Counted from the stretch's first letter, positions 52,867 to 62,476 are shown. The stretch is 64,000 bases of DNA from Mariniblastus fucicola (GCF_008087665.1 NZ_CP042912.1:5518001-5582000), one strand, 5' to 3'. Numbers and translations: made by a program. The notes: generated from the sequence alone by a model not told the origin.

Positions 52867-54105
52867 ATGCTTCGCCTACGACTGTTTGCCTTTCTGTTTG
52901 CAGCGCTGCTGAGCGCCGCAACAACGATCAACGCCCAGGAGGGCCTTTGGGACGCTCAGCTTGATTCTCCAGGCGGCCCAATCCGATTCGGTCTGAAGCT
53001 GGAAAGATCCAGTGAAGAGCATTGGTCTGCCTGGTTGGTCAACGGCAGTGAACAGATCGAAGTCCCAAGTGTGAAGCTCGCTGACAACGGCAATCTCGTT
53101 CTGTCGATCGATCACTACGATTCGCAGTTATCGCTGGTTCAGGTCCCCAAGACTGATGTTTCCGACACGTCGCTGACCGGGACCTGGAAGAAACGCCGAA
53201 AGGCAAACCAGTGGGTCGAGATGAGCCTCAACGCTTCTTTGGTAAAAGAGCAGAAACCAGATCAGACGGCGGCCCCACTTTCGTTTGACGGCCGGTGGAA
53301 AGTCAAGTTCTCCAGCAGCGATTCACCAGCGGTCGGCATTTTCAAATCGGACGCCAAGACAAACGTGCTCAGCGGAACGTTTCTGACAACGACCGGTGAC
53401 TATCGCTTTCTGGCCGGATCGGTTGTCGAGGACTCGATGGAACTAAGCTGTTTCGACGGCGCCCACGCTTTTCTGTTCAAAGCAAAACAGAATGACGATG
53501 GCTCACTCACGGGTGACTTCTGGTCTTCAAATACCTGGCACGAAACGTGGACGGCAACGCGCGATAAAGACGCGCAACTCCCGGACAGTTTTCAGCTGAC
53601 GACTGCTACCGCTGCCAACATCAACACTCTTTCATTTCCCGATCTCAACCAGAATGAAACGAGACTCGACGACGATCGCTTTGCTGCCCCCGTTCGCATC
53701 ATCCACATTTTTGGCAGCTGGTGTCCGAACTGTCACGATGCCGGAAAGTATCTGGCTGAGCTAAAAGCAAAATACGGCAACAAGATCTCGGTTGTCGGAA
53801 TCGCGTTTGAACTGACTGGCGATGCCAATCGCGATGCGGTTCAGGTTCGCAAGTACCTCAAACGCCACGGGCTCGACCACCCCGTGCTGATCGGCGGCGG
53901 TTCGTCATCGAAAGACAAAGCCTCAGAAGCGATGACCATTATCGACGAAGTGCGGTCTTACCCGACTACCGTTTTCGCAAACAAGGATGGAAAGATTGTC
54001 GCCGTTCATCAGGGCTTTTCTGGACCCGCGACAGGTGAAGCCTACACTGCACTGAAATCAGGATTCGAAGCCGTTATCGAAGGAATCCTGACGTCGAACA
54101 AATAA
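52867..54105 (+). CDS. TlpA-like secreted thiol-disulfide protein
   Basis: 412 residues from ATG 52867 (a GTG at 52861 is two codons earlier). Signal peptide; then about 240 residues of beta-rich repeats (GLWDAQLDSPGGPIRFGLKL, later WKVKFSSSDSP), and from about residue 265 a redoxin domain with WCPNC in HIFGSWCPNCHDAGKYLAE and cis-Pro in SYPTTVFANKDGK. It uses ordinary Cys, unlike the Sec protein at 7263. Likely a periplasmic reductant. Confidence 0.88.
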   Translation: MLRLRLFAFLFAALLSAATTINAQEGLWDAQLDSPGGPIRFGLKLERSSEEHWSAWLVNGSEQIEVPSVKLADNGNLVLSIDHYDSQLSLVQVPKTDVSDTSLTGTWKKRRKANQWVEMSLNASLVKEQKPDQTAAPLSFDGRWKVKFSSSDSPAVGIFKSDAKTNVLSGTFLTTTGDYRFLAGSVVEDSMELSCFDGAHAFLFKAKQNDDGSLTGDFWSSNTWHETWTATRDKDAQLPDSFQLTTATAANINTLSFPDLNQNETRLDDDRFAAPVRIIHIFGSWCPNCHDAGKYLAELKAKYGNKISVVGIAFELTGDANRDAVQVRKYLKRHGLDHPVLIGGGSSSKDKASEAMTIIDEVRSYPTTVFANKDGKIVAVHQGFSGPATGEAYTALKSGFEAVIEGILTSNK

Positions 54106-54139
54106 CGATCAACGGGGACTCAAAAAAGTCGCATCGCGA

Positions 54140-54913
54140 TCACCCCAGCACGGCGCGAACTTCCGGGATCTCAATCAGATCCTGATTCAACATTCCCGCG
54201 ACTTGACCGATGATCGTAACGACAGGGCTGTCGATTCCGACCTCTTTGACAACGTCGGAAATTGTCGAAACCGACCCATAAGCGACTCGTTGGTTTTCGC
54301 ATGTCGCGTTTTCGATACTGGCCGCCGGCGTGTCGGAGCCAAGTCCGGCGGCGATCAGGCCGGCGGTGATCTCAGCGAGATTCTTCCGAGCCATTAACAG
54401 AACGATCGTATCCATTCGAGCCAACGCATCGAAGTCGAACGAATAGCGACCAAGTGCAGGGTCCGTCTGACCGGTCACAACGGCGAACGAGCGGGCGACT
54501 CCTCTCGACGTCACCGGAATTCCGGCGCTGGCGGCCGCAGATATCGAACTGCTCACACCCGGCACAATAAAGCACGCAATTCCATGCTCACGGCAAACTT
54601 GCAGCTCTTCATAGCCGCGCCCGAACACAAACGGGTCGCCTCCCTTGAGCCGAACCACCATGCTACCTCTGGTCGCGTGGTGAACAAGAAGCTCGTTGAT
54701 CTGTTCCTGCGAAACCCGATGATGCTCAGGATACTTCCCAACATCGATCTTCTCCGCGCCTTCGCGGCACCAGTCCAACACTTCCATCGGAATCAGCCGA
54801 TCATGGATCACCACATCGGCCTCCGACAGTAGCCGAGCCCCCTTCATCGTCATCAGTTCGGGGTCACCAGGACCAGCACCAACCAAATGAACCACTCCCT
54901 GTCTGGCAATCAT
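54140..54913 (-). CDS. cobA: Uroporphyrinogen-III C-methyltransferase (SUMT)
   Basis: 257 residues from ATG 54913. Family motifs VHLVGAGPGDPELMTMKGARL, RLKGGDPFVFGRGYEE and VVPGVSSSISAAASAGIPVT. It makes precorrin-2 from uroporphyrinogen III with two S-adenosylmethionines. Overlaps sirB by 4 bases. Within this operon the product should go to siroheme for sulfite reductase. Confidence 0.95.
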   Translation of the reverse strand: MIARQGVVHLVGAGPGDPELMTMKGARLLSEADVVIHDRLIPMEVLDWCREGAEKIDVGKYPEHHRVSQEQINELLVHHATRGSMVVRLKGGDPFVFGRGYEELQVCREHGIACFIVPGVSSSISAAASAGIPVTSRGVARSFAVVTGQTDPALGRYSFDFDALARMDTIVLLMARKNLAEITAGLIAAGLGSDTPAASIENATCENQRVAYGSVSTISDVVKEVGIDSPVVTIIGQVAGMLNQDLIEIPEVRAVLG

Positions 54914-55731
54914 ACGATCTCCAGTTCTGGAAGCGTCAGGCGACTGTTTGAATCGACAGCTTCGGTCGCAATTTCGATGCAGATGTCTGTCATTTCCGGA
55001 TAGTAGGCCATCGGTTGCTCGCAAACTGTGACTCGAACACCGCCACGCGACTCGGTCTTTTGAATGATTGGAAACTGAACGCCCGGCCCGGAGGGCAAAC
55101 CAAACGCCACGGGAACATCGACCGTTGTGTGTGGCCCGCGGCTGATCAGGAACGGGACCACGACAGTGTGGCCTTCGACGATCGATGCTGCGACCAGATT
55201 GGCTTCGGGATCCTGATCGAGAAACGCAACGCGGTTGCGGGCAGCAGGAAAGGCCAGCTTGATTTTTTCAAAGAGTGCAAACGTTGACCTGGCACTGTTT
55301 CGATTTCGCCGCGTGCCATGCCCAACCAGCACGATCGTCGTGTCGGACTCTGCGATCTCGTTCTGACTCAAACGCAAGTTGACTCGCTCGACCATCAACT
55401 GTGCGACCCGTTCGTGCATACCAGCCACGGAACTGATCAACCAATCGATGTTTCCAGCGTCGGCATTTTCGGCCAGCTTTTTGGGAATGACCAAATTCAG
55501 GTAATAGCCCGAACTGGTCATCAGCGGCACAACAACGACCTTCGGAGTCGTTACTTTCTCAAGCACGTTGGTCATATTTGGCTGACCAAGCAAAAACGCA
55601 GGAACGACGTTCGCGAACACGTCCGCAGAACGAATTTGTGTCGCCAAATCCTCAACCGGCGCGTTGGAATCCGTAGCGGCTTCAGATCCGTGTGCTCCAA
55701 GAACCAAAGTTACATCGTCAAACTTTGCCAT
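54910..55731 (-). CDS. CbiX/SirB-like chelatase
   Basis: 273 residues. Two CbiX repeats: LVLGAHGSEAATDSN with VVVVPLMTSSGYYL, and IVLVGHGTRRNRNS with HTVVVPFLISRGPHT. His residues of the GHG motifs bind the metal. In a sulfite reductase operon it most likely inserts iron (SirB) into sirohydrochlorin, though cobalt insertion is possible. Dehydrogenation of precorrin-2 is not encoded here. Confidence 0.85.
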   Translation of the reverse strand: MAKFDDVTLVLGAHGSEAATDSNAPVEDLATQIRSADVFANVVPAFLLGQPNMTNVLEKVTTPKVVVVPLMTSSGYYLNLVIPKKLAENADAGNIDWLISSVAGMHERVAQLMVERVNLRLSQNEIAESDTTIVLVGHGTRRNRNSARSTFALFEKIKLAFPAARNRVAFLDQDPEANLVAASIVEGHTVVVPFLISRGPHTTVDVPVAFGLPSGPGVQFPIIQKTESRGGVRVTVCEQPMAYYPEMTDICIEIATEAVDSNSRLTLPELEIV

Positions 55732-55734
55732 GCG

Positions 55735-57471
55735 TTATCCGATCTGAACCAGCGGAGCTACGGCGTCCAACGTCTGCTCTTCTTTACCGGTAACAAGCTT
55801 TCGCGGAGTGTCACGCTCGAGAATCCGTTGATAGAAATCGCCCAACCCTTCGTTCTCTTTCCTGTCCGCAGCGAACTTGCTCAACAGCGGCGTCAGCACC
55901 TCGATGGCGTCTTCGATTTTGACATCGCCGGCGAACAGATCGGCCATGCGATCGCCTGTCAAGCGACCACCAACGAACAGGTGATAGACACCGGGACGGC
56001 GGCCAACGAAAGCAATGTCAGCCGTGTAGGGCCGAGCGCAACCGTTGGGGCATCCAGTCATGCGGATCGTCAGCGGAACGTCTGCCAAGCCGAGTTCGGC
56101 AAGCTTTGTTTCGATTGCTCCGACGACGTCGTGAGATACGCGTTCTGATTCCGCAACCGCCAAACCACAGGTCGGCATCGCGGGGCAAGCCATCGAATAG
56201 CGTTTTGCGTTGGAAAGCGTATCGACGGTGGGGACATCGAACTCTTTGAGGATGGCTTCGAGTTCCGCGACCTGCGACTCTTTCAAGTTGCTAAAGATGA
56301 TGCTTTGCTGAGCAGTGAACACTGCGTCGCAACCGATCTCTTTGGCAATTTTCCGAAACGCACTGCGGCAGCGTGTTCGATCGTTGTCGATGATTCGTCC
56401 GTTTTCAACAAACACGCCATAGAACCAAAGGTCATCATTCTGTTTGTGCGGACCCAACCAGTCTTCGATACCGATTGTCGGCATGACCTTGGGCGGTTGG
56501 ATGTCAAAACTTGCTCGTTTGGCAAATTCCTCACGGAACCAGTCGACACCTTTTTCGTTGACCAGATACTTCAATCGAGCCTGTTTGCGATCGTTTCGAT
56601 TTCCGAAATCGCGATAGATCGCGCACACGATGCGAATCGCTTCGACTCCGTTTTCGACTGCCACAAAACCGATCTCGTCGGCGATGCGGGCGAACGTGTT
56701 GGGGCGTCCGTGGCTCATCCCCAGCCCACCACCGGCAACCACGTTGTAGCCAGTCAGCTTTCCGTCTTCGGTGAATCCGACCAACCCCGCGTCGTAGGAG
56801 TACACGTCGATCTGGTTTTCACCAGCGAGCGTAACACCGACTTTATATTTTCGGGGCAAGTAGGTTTCGCCGTAGAACGGTTCCGTCTCTTTCGGAATGT
56901 CCTGCTTTTGGCCGTCGATCCACAACTCGTAGTAGGCTTTGGTGGCGGGGCGCAAGTCGACTGCGATCTCTTCGGTAGTCTTGCGAATCTGCGTATAAAC
57001 TTCGTCGGTAAACGGAGCCGCACTGGCCATCACGTTTCGGCAAACATCACCACAGGCTGCCAGCGTCGTCATCATCGACGCATTGATTTGACGCATCGTC
57101 TCCCGCAGTTCATCCTTGACGACACCGTGAAACTGTACGGCCTGGCGAGTCGTGATTCGAATTGAACCGTTGGCAAATTCGTCAGCCATTCGATCCAGGT
57201 CGAGATACTGTGAGTTGGAAACGACGCCACCGGGCAAAGCGACGCGGATCATGAAACTGTAGGCTTTGCCCAGACCTTCTTTGCGTCGTTCGGCGCGCAA
57301 ATCACGATCGTCCTGCTGATAAGTTCCGTGAAACTTCAATAGTTGCAAGTCGTCGTGCTCAAAGCTGTCCTGACTTTCGTCCCTAAGCACTTCGTCAATT
57401 GTTCCGCGTAGAAGTTTGCCGGCAACTTTTGCTTTTTCAACTTTCGACGGCGCGTTCTTGTCCTTGGCCAT
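55735..57471 (-). CDS. sir: Assimilatory sulfite reductase hemoprotein
   Basis: 578 residues, the usual length of siroheme/4Fe-4S reductases. Two ferrite-like halves carry the Cys ligands CPAMPTC and TGCPNGC of the bridged siroheme cluster and the siroheme-binding QAVQFHG, RNVMASAA regions. It reduces sulfite to sulfide with six electrons; without a flavoprotein gene nearby, ferredoxin is the probable donor. Three bases after it comes sirB. Confidence 0.93.
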   Translation of the reverse strand: MAKDKNAPSKVEKAKVAGKLLRGTIDEVLRDESQDSFEHDDLQLLKFHGTYQQDDRDLRAERRKEGLGKAYSFMIRVALPGGVVSNSQYLDLDRMADEFANGSIRITTRQAVQFHGVVKDELRETMRQINASMMTTLAACGDVCRNVMASAAPFTDEVYTQIRKTTEEIAVDLRPATKAYYELWIDGQKQDIPKETEPFYGETYLPRKYKVGVTLAGENQIDVYSYDAGLVGFTEDGKLTGYNVVAGGGLGMSHGRPNTFARIADEIGFVAVENGVEAIRIVCAIYRDFGNRNDRKQARLKYLVNEKGVDWFREEFAKRASFDIQPPKVMPTIGIEDWLGPHKQNDDLWFYGVFVENGRIIDNDRTRCRSAFRKIAKEIGCDAVFTAQQSIIFSNLKESQVAELEAILKEFDVPTVDTLSNAKRYSMACPAMPTCGLAVAESERVSHDVVGAIETKLAELGLADVPLTIRMTGCPNGCARPYTADIAFVGRRPGVYHLFVGGRLTGDRMADLFAGDVKIEDAIEVLTPLLSKFAADRKENEGLGDFYQRILERDTPRKLVTGKEEQTLDAVAPLVQIG

Positions 57472-57489
57472 GGTCGGTAACCTGAATCC

Positions 57490-58377
57490 TTAAATGGAGA
57501 AATGCAGTCCGCATTCGTCTTTGTCTTTGCCTTCCCAGCGACCATCTCTGGCATCAGAATCCGGAGTCGATCCGGGAACTGGTCGCGTGCAATGAAAGCA
57601 ACTAACGGTGGGGTAGTTTTGAAGATGTAGTCGGTTGAACGGGACTTCGTTTTGCTGAACGTATTGCCAAACCTGAGCACGTGTCCAGGTTGCCAGCGGG
57701 CAGAACTTGAGCAGCTGATAGCGCCAGTCCCATCCGAGGACCGGCGTTTTCGCACGAGCCTCGGTTTGGCTTCGTCGCAGTCCAGTCATCCAGACGTCAA
57801 AGCCGCCGATGTTCTCTTTCATCGGAACGACTTTCCGGATGTGGCAGCAGAGGTTTGGATTGTTCTTCCATAGCTCGTTGCCGTAGGTCTCTTTTTGCTG
57901 TTCGACAGAAACGTCCGTGGACCAGCGAACGATCTCGATGTTGGAATACTTCGCCTCGAGTTTCTCACGAAGCTGGTACGTTTCTGGAAAGAAGAACCCG
58001 GTGTCGATCCACGCGACTTGCAACTTTGGCAAATCGTTCTGTTCGATCGCTTTGGAGCACATATCGATCAGAGTGCAACCTTCCATGCCAAAGGAAGTTG
58101 TCATGATCTTCTTTTGGTCAAGAAACCGCTTTAGGCCCCACGCGACGATCTCCAACGGTGTGCTCTCTTCCGAGATCAGCGCCATCGAATCTTCGTCCTG
58201 CTGAAAAGCCGTTTCGGCCGTTTCAGACATCGCAGCGGACTCCGACGACGACATTCGGCCGTCCGGCAACGCTGTCAGCGGAACCAGTTGGGGCTCTGTG
58301 TTTTCGGTGGATTCTATAGCGGGATCGCTTCCGCTTGAGCCTTCCGAGCTCTGGGAATTGTCTGGAGTTGGATTCAT
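57490..58377 (-). CDS. cysH: Assimilatory adenylyl-sulfate reductase, CysH family
   Basis: 295 residues. About 70 low-complexity N-terminal residues precede the PAPS-reductase fold (TTSFGMEGCTLIDM, WIDTGFFFPETYQL). The pairs NLCCHIRK and SCFHCTRPV are the [4Fe-4S] ligands that mark APS rather than PAPS reductases. The catalytic Cys is in DECGLHFSI at the end. It makes sulfite and AMP using thioredoxin. First gene of the operon, 18 bases before sir. Confidence 0.9.
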   Translation of the reverse strand: MNPTPDNSQSSEGSSGSDPAIESTENTEPQLVPLTALPDGRMSSSESAAMSETAETAFQQDEDSMALISEESTPLEIVAWGLKRFLDQKKIMTTSFGMEGCTLIDMCSKAIEQNDLPKLQVAWIDTGFFFPETYQLREKLEAKYSNIEIVRWSTDVSVEQQKETYGNELWKNNPNLCCHIRKVVPMKENIGGFDVWMTGLRRSQTEARAKTPVLGWDWRYQLLKFCPLATWTRAQVWQYVQQNEVPFNRLHLQNYPTVSCFHCTRPVPGSTPDSDARDGRWEGKDKDECGLHFSI

Positions 58378-59007
58378 ATACGCGTTCGTTGGGTCAATAG
58401 TCCGCGCACGGACGAATGCTAATTTGGAAGGATGCGCAATTCACGTCAAGCGCAATGTGCTGTCAAAGTAGTCCCGATAGCCCGTTTCTTGGCGACTGGG
58501 AGTCCTAAAGGTCAAATCCATGGCACGCTTTGGCTACAACGGTTGTCTAACGACCGCAATTCATGGACTGGACTGGTTTGAATTCCTTACGAAAACTCTC
58601 AATTTGAGAAGACCGTCACGAATCAGGGCGCGATTCGCGTTGGTCCAAGATCTTGATCGAAGAAGGCCGGGCAGATTCAACGCCCCGCGGTATTGTTCCT
58701 CGATGGCACGCGAGTTGCCTTTGTCGAGTGACGTTATTCTGAGTCCGCAATCGTAACAATTTATACCCGCACTTCGTCCTGAGATGCAGTCTTTTCATTA
58801 CGCTTGACACCAATTGCCTCTGCAAGTTCGGCTTCGCGGTCGAAAACTCAGCAAGTGTGATTTACGTCGCGAACTCAAATGGCCAGCAGCCTGAGCACCT
58901 CCTCTCCCCAAGAGGACCGTGTTGGGTTGCTGGTTTTTTTATGCGCCTAACGCAGAAACTTTCGGGTTTGGTTACAATGTTTCGTTTCGATTCACGAACG
59001 ACGCTGC
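58378..59007. other. Intergenic region with orphan terminator before the CaCA gene
   Basis: 630 bases between cysH (minus) and the antiporter gene (plus). A + strand terminator sits at 58883-58940 although no + strand gene lies upstream for over 4 kb. The rest may hold a small RNA or a long leader; no known riboswitch signature was recognised. Confidence 0.45.
58883..58940 (+). terminator. Orphan terminator or attenuator
   Basis: Stem CCAGCAGCC/GGTTGCTGG (9 bp, one G-T) encloses a second hairpin TCCTCT/AGAGGA and is followed by TTTTTTT. It is 67 bases before the antiporter ATG and on its strand. Confidence 0.75.
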
Positions 59008-59979
59008 ATGGATATCGCTCTCAATATTGGCTGGGTAATTCTGGGACTGGCCGGGCTGTATTACGGCGCGGAATGGCTGGTTCGTGGAGCAGCAGGTATG
59101 GCGATCACGGCAGGGATTTCGACACTGGTCGTCGGCCTGACCGTCGTTGCGTTCGGCACGAGTATGCCGGAACTGATCGTCAGCATCCAGGCGAACCTCA
59201 AAGACAGCGGTGACATTGCGCTCGGCAACGTCATTGGCTCAAATATCTGCAACATTGGCTTGGTGCTTGCCATCGCTGCGGTGATGACTCCGATTGTCGT
59301 TCACATTCAGGTGATTCGACGGGAACTACCACTGCTGATCGCGGTTTCACTGGTGTTCGTGGTCATGCTTTTGATCGACGACAAAATCAGCCGTTTCGAA
59401 GGCCTGATCCTGGCATTGGGAATCACCATCTATTCTGTCAGCTGCATTCGGATCGCCAGCCGAAACCCGGACGATCCCATCGCGTCAATCGAAGATGAAG
59501 TGGCGGACTTGCAAGACGAAGGTGGTGAACCTCGCTACGGCTTGAACATTTTGCTCATCGTCGCTGGCTTGGTCGTGCTTGGTCTGGGAGCCGATCGATT
59601 GGTTGCCGGAGGCGAGTTTCTGGCTTTGAAATTCGGCGTTTCCAAAGCCGTCATTGGGCTAACGCTGATTGCGTTCGGCACCAGCTTGCCTGAGCTGGCG
59701 ACCACCTTCGTCGCCTGTGCGAAAAATGAGACAGAGCTGGCGGCCGGAAACGCAATCGGCTCCTGCCTTTTTAATCTGCTGTGCGTCGTGGGCTTCACAG
59801 CGTTGATCAAACCAATCAATTCGACTTCAATCGCGATGGAGGACCTTGCAGCGATGTTCGGTTTCGCACTCGCGACATTTTTGCTGATGCGAAAAGGACA
59901 AACGCTGGGTCGCGTCGGCGGAATCGGTCTGCTGGTGACATATCTTGCATATACCGCTTATGTCTGGATTCGAGGATAG
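59008..59979 (+). CDS. Ca/Na or related cation antiporter (CaCA family)
   Basis: 323 residues, about ten membrane helices. The two inverted alpha repeats have the ion-binding acidic residues: GTSMPELIVSIQAN with GNVIGSNICNIG, and GTSLPELATTFVAC with GNAIGSCLFNLL. It exchanges a divalent cation for Na+ or H+ (YrbG-like). The PII-like gene starts five bases after the stop, so the pair is one transcription unit. Confidence 0.93.
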   Translation: MDIALNIGWVILGLAGLYYGAEWLVRGAAGMAITAGISTLVVGLTVVAFGTSMPELIVSIQANLKDSGDIALGNVIGSNICNIGLVLAIAAVMTPIVVHIQVIRRELPLLIAVSLVFVVMLLIDDKISRFEGLILALGITIYSVSCIRIASRNPDDPIASIEDEVADLQDEGGEPRYGLNILLIVAGLVVLGLGADRLVAGGEFLALKFGVSKAVIGLTLIAFGTSLPELATTFVACAKNETELAAGNAIGSCLFNLLCVVGFTALIKPINSTSIAMEDLAAMFGFALATFLLMRKGQTLGRVGGIGLLVTYLAYTAYVWIRG

Positions 59980-59983
59980 AAAC

Positions 59984-60331
59984 GTGAAGTTGATCATCGC
60001 TATCGTTCAGCCGCACAAGCTGGACACGATCAAGCGGCGGCTGAATCGAATCGAGGTGACTCGACTGACGATCATGGATTGCCAGGGCTTTGGACGTCAG
60101 CAGGGAAAGTCCGACATGCCGGGCGCGAATGAAGTCCAACTGAACCTCCGTCGCAAGATTCAACTACAGATCGCGGTGAACGAAGAGTTCGTCGAACCGA
60201 CCATCGAAGCCCTCGTTGCCGGCGCCAAATCAGGGGAAGCCGGTACGATCGGCGATGGAAAGATCTTCGTGTTGCCGCTGGACGATTGCATTCGAGTGCG
60301 AACCGGTGAACGCGGGCCAGACGCGATTTAG
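59984..60331 (+). CDS. Variant PII signalling protein
   Basis: 115 residues from GTG 59984 (GAGG eight bases before). It opens VKLIIAIVQPHKLDTIKRRL and ends GKIFVLPLDDCIRVRTGERG, both PII signatures. The T-loop is atypical: FGRQQGKSDMPGANEV lacks the uridylylated Tyr of GlnB/GlnK (YRGAEY-like). PII proteins sense ATP, ADP and 2-oxoglutarate and bind transporters or enzymes. Coupling to the antiporter gene suggests it regulates that transporter rather than ammonium uptake. Confidence 0.9.
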   Translation: MKLIIAIVQPHKLDTIKRRLNRIEVTRLTIMDCQGFGRQQGKSDMPGANEVQLNLRRKIQLQIAVNEEFVEPTIEALVAGAKSGEAGTIGDGKIFVLPLDDCIRVRTGERGPDAI

Positions 60332-60441
60332 AAATTGCAAACTTTCCGAGCAGCCCCTGACGGGTTCGATAGTGCGGTCGCTCTGCCTGAACGCAGCGAC
60401 GTGATCTTGCAGGCAATGGTTCAGCTCATCGCGCATGGAGA

Positions 60442-60543
60442 TCAGGAAATCGGGTTCGGTGGACGGCCGTCCTGATTGCCCAGCCATGAAAATGCGATGA
60501 CGATCGCGAAACCGATGATCAAGATTATTTCTGTTTGCAACAT
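60442..60543 (-). CDS. 33-residue membrane peptide
   Basis: A short reading frame from ATG 60543 with AAGGGAG five bases upstream. It codes MLQTEIILIIGFAIVIAFSW followed by a polar Asn/Arg/Pro end. One helix spans nearly the whole peptide. This size and layout are like small subunits such as CydX or KdpF, but no family match is claimed. The strong ribosome site is the main support. Confidence 0.5.
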   Translation of the reverse strand: MLQTEIILIIGFAIVIAFSWLGNQDGRPPNPIS

Positions 60544-60775
60544 GTGGACTCCCTTCAAAATGTTGCTGCCAATTTTGGGCAGCGGAGTCCGTACGAAGCG
60601 ACCATCCTTTGGTTCGCTATCATAGCAAGATCGGTAAAAAGTACACGACGCAATTGCCAGCTGGAAACGATTTCACGTTTCGTTCTTTGGATAGCAATGC
60701 GACTAAAGCCAAGCTACACAGTCGAGGTAGCTGTACCCGCGCAAAGATGCGGCCAAACTAACAAATTCGTTTTTG

Positions 60776-62284
60776 CTATTCCTGAACTTGGAGGTTCAAA
60801 AGCTTGCGAAGAGCTCGCTGAACGTACTTGAATTTCAACGGCATCGAGAGCACGGCATTTTGGGGATCTTCCTGCCATTTCGGCTCGACGTGATCCTTCA
60901 ATTTATCAGTGATGACAAGGATGGCGGGCGTGCGAGCCATGCGATCGGAAGTAACAAATTCCTGAAAGGCCATGATTGCCTGTCCACCGAGTCCACCACA
61001 ACCAAAAATGACTGCGTCAGCTGGCGATCCTTCTGCCGGATCGAGGTCACGAAACCGTTCCAAACCACGTTGCGGGTCGCTGGTGATGAGAACGCGATAT
61101 CCGATTTTCTTAAGCTTCTCACGAAGGCTGTTCTGAACCTGTTGGTTCGAATCGATCACCATGACGGTTTTGTCTTTGCCTTCTTCGCGAGCCGAAATCA
61201 TTTTGGCGAAATCCTCCGCCTGTTGCCGGCTCATGTTCTCGTCAAACTTTTCAGCATCGCCACGCTCAACCGCTTCGAGCACATGCTCGATTTCCGTGTG
61301 CGCCAACTGTGGCGTTTGAATTCGCCTCGACGGATCGATATCCATCAAACGTGTCAACAACAGGACCACGCGATGCGGCAGGTTTGGCTCGTGAACGGTT
61401 ACCGGAGCAATCTCTTTGTATCGGTCCGCTGACAGACGCTTCATCCGCTCACGCGTTTCCAACATCGGCGGCACACCGGTCAGCATCTGATACAGCATGC
61501 ATCCGAGAAAGAAGATATCGCTTCGTTTGTCGTCGCGTTTGACGCCAGTGGTTCGTTCCAGACCCGCGTAATCGATACTGCGAGGTCCCCCAGTCAACTC
61601 GCCAGAGTCACCGGCAACGGTTGCCAATCCAAAGTCAACCAGCTTTGCCTGTCCACGACTGGACAGCAAAACGTTCGACAGCTTCATATCGCGGTGATTG
61701 ATTTTTTCTCCCGCCGCATACGCCAGACCAGCAGCGATGTCCCGGGTGATCCCGAGAGCTCGTGGAACGGAAAGCTTTCTGTGAGCTTTGACGTAGTCAC
61801 GCAGGTTCTGGCCTTCGACAAAGTCCATCACCATATAAATGCGACCGCGATCTTCGTCGACTTCGTAGATTGGCACGATGTTCGGATGCCGCAACTTCAT
61901 GACCATACGGCCTTCACGCAGAAAGTGCTCTCGCATCTCGTCGTTGGAACTGTGACGGGAACGAAGCACTTTGATCGCCTTGATGTCGCCAGACTTGACA
62001 TCGTAGGCGCGGTACACGCGAGCAAACGTACCGACACCGATCAGGTACAGGATCTTCCAATCGTTATAGAAGTATCCCTTGCGTTGACCTTCGACCAAAC
62101 GGGTCAACTGCCAGTTCGTAAGGTGCTCTCCACGCAGCAGCAGGCTGATGAACAGTTCGATATCGGCTTGGCCACGACCGCCTGCTTTGGCAAGCACGGC
62201 TTCAATTTCGCGAGTCTCCATTAGCCGGGCGTCATGGATTCGTTGCGCCAGTTTGTCGGCTTCTAGATTGGGAGGCAAGTCCAT
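60776..62284 (-). CDS. Ser/Thr kinase fused to a degenerate receiver domain
   Basis: 502 residues. An N-terminal helical domain of about 75 residues (LTNWQLTRLVEGQRKGYF) leads into the kinase: IGVGTFARVY, AIKVL lysine, HRDMKLSNVLL and VDFGLAT are all intact. From about residue 374 the chain reads like a response-regulator receiver: KTVMVIDSNQQVQ and LITSDPQRG. The usual phosphorylated Asp strand is instead DAVIFGCGGLGG. It should be an active kinase with a receiver that cannot be phosphorylated in the normal way. Cytoplasmic; no membrane helix. Confidence 0.9.
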   Translation of the reverse strand: MDLPPNLEADKLAQRIHDARLMETREIEAVLAKAGGRGQADIELFISLLLRGEHLTNWQLTRLVEGQRKGYFYNDWKILYLIGVGTFARVYRAYDVKSGDIKAIKVLRSRHSSNDEMREHFLREGRMVMKLRHPNIVPIYEVDEDRGRIYMVMDFVEGQNLRDYVKAHRKLSVPRALGITRDIAAGLAYAAGEKINHRDMKLSNVLLSSRGQAKLVDFGLATVAGDSGELTGGPRSIDYAGLERTTGVKRDDKRSDIFFLGCMLYQMLTGVPPMLETRERMKRLSADRYKEIAPVTVHEPNLPHRVVLLLTRLMDIDPSRRIQTPQLAHTEIEHVLEAVERGDAEKFDENMSRQQAEDFAKMISAREEGKDKTVMVIDSNQQVQNSLREKLKKIGYRVLITSDPQRGLERFRDLDPAEGSPADAVIFGCGGLGGQAIMAFQEFVTSDRMARTPAILVITDKLKDHVEPKWQEDPQNAVLSMPLKFKYVQRALRKLLNLQVQE

Positions 62285-62476
62285 CGATTTAGTGGTTGGA
62301 AGATCCAGAGATGTGGGAGACCGTCAAAGATAAGTCAGAAAAGCGCGGCCCTTGAAGGGACTTTCGATTTTATTCGATGCCCCGGAGAATAACAACGTTT
62401 TGCCGACAATATCAGTATAACCATTCCGGGCATTTGATATGTCAACGCAGATTCTGGGGTCCGCAAAGCAGTTGGA

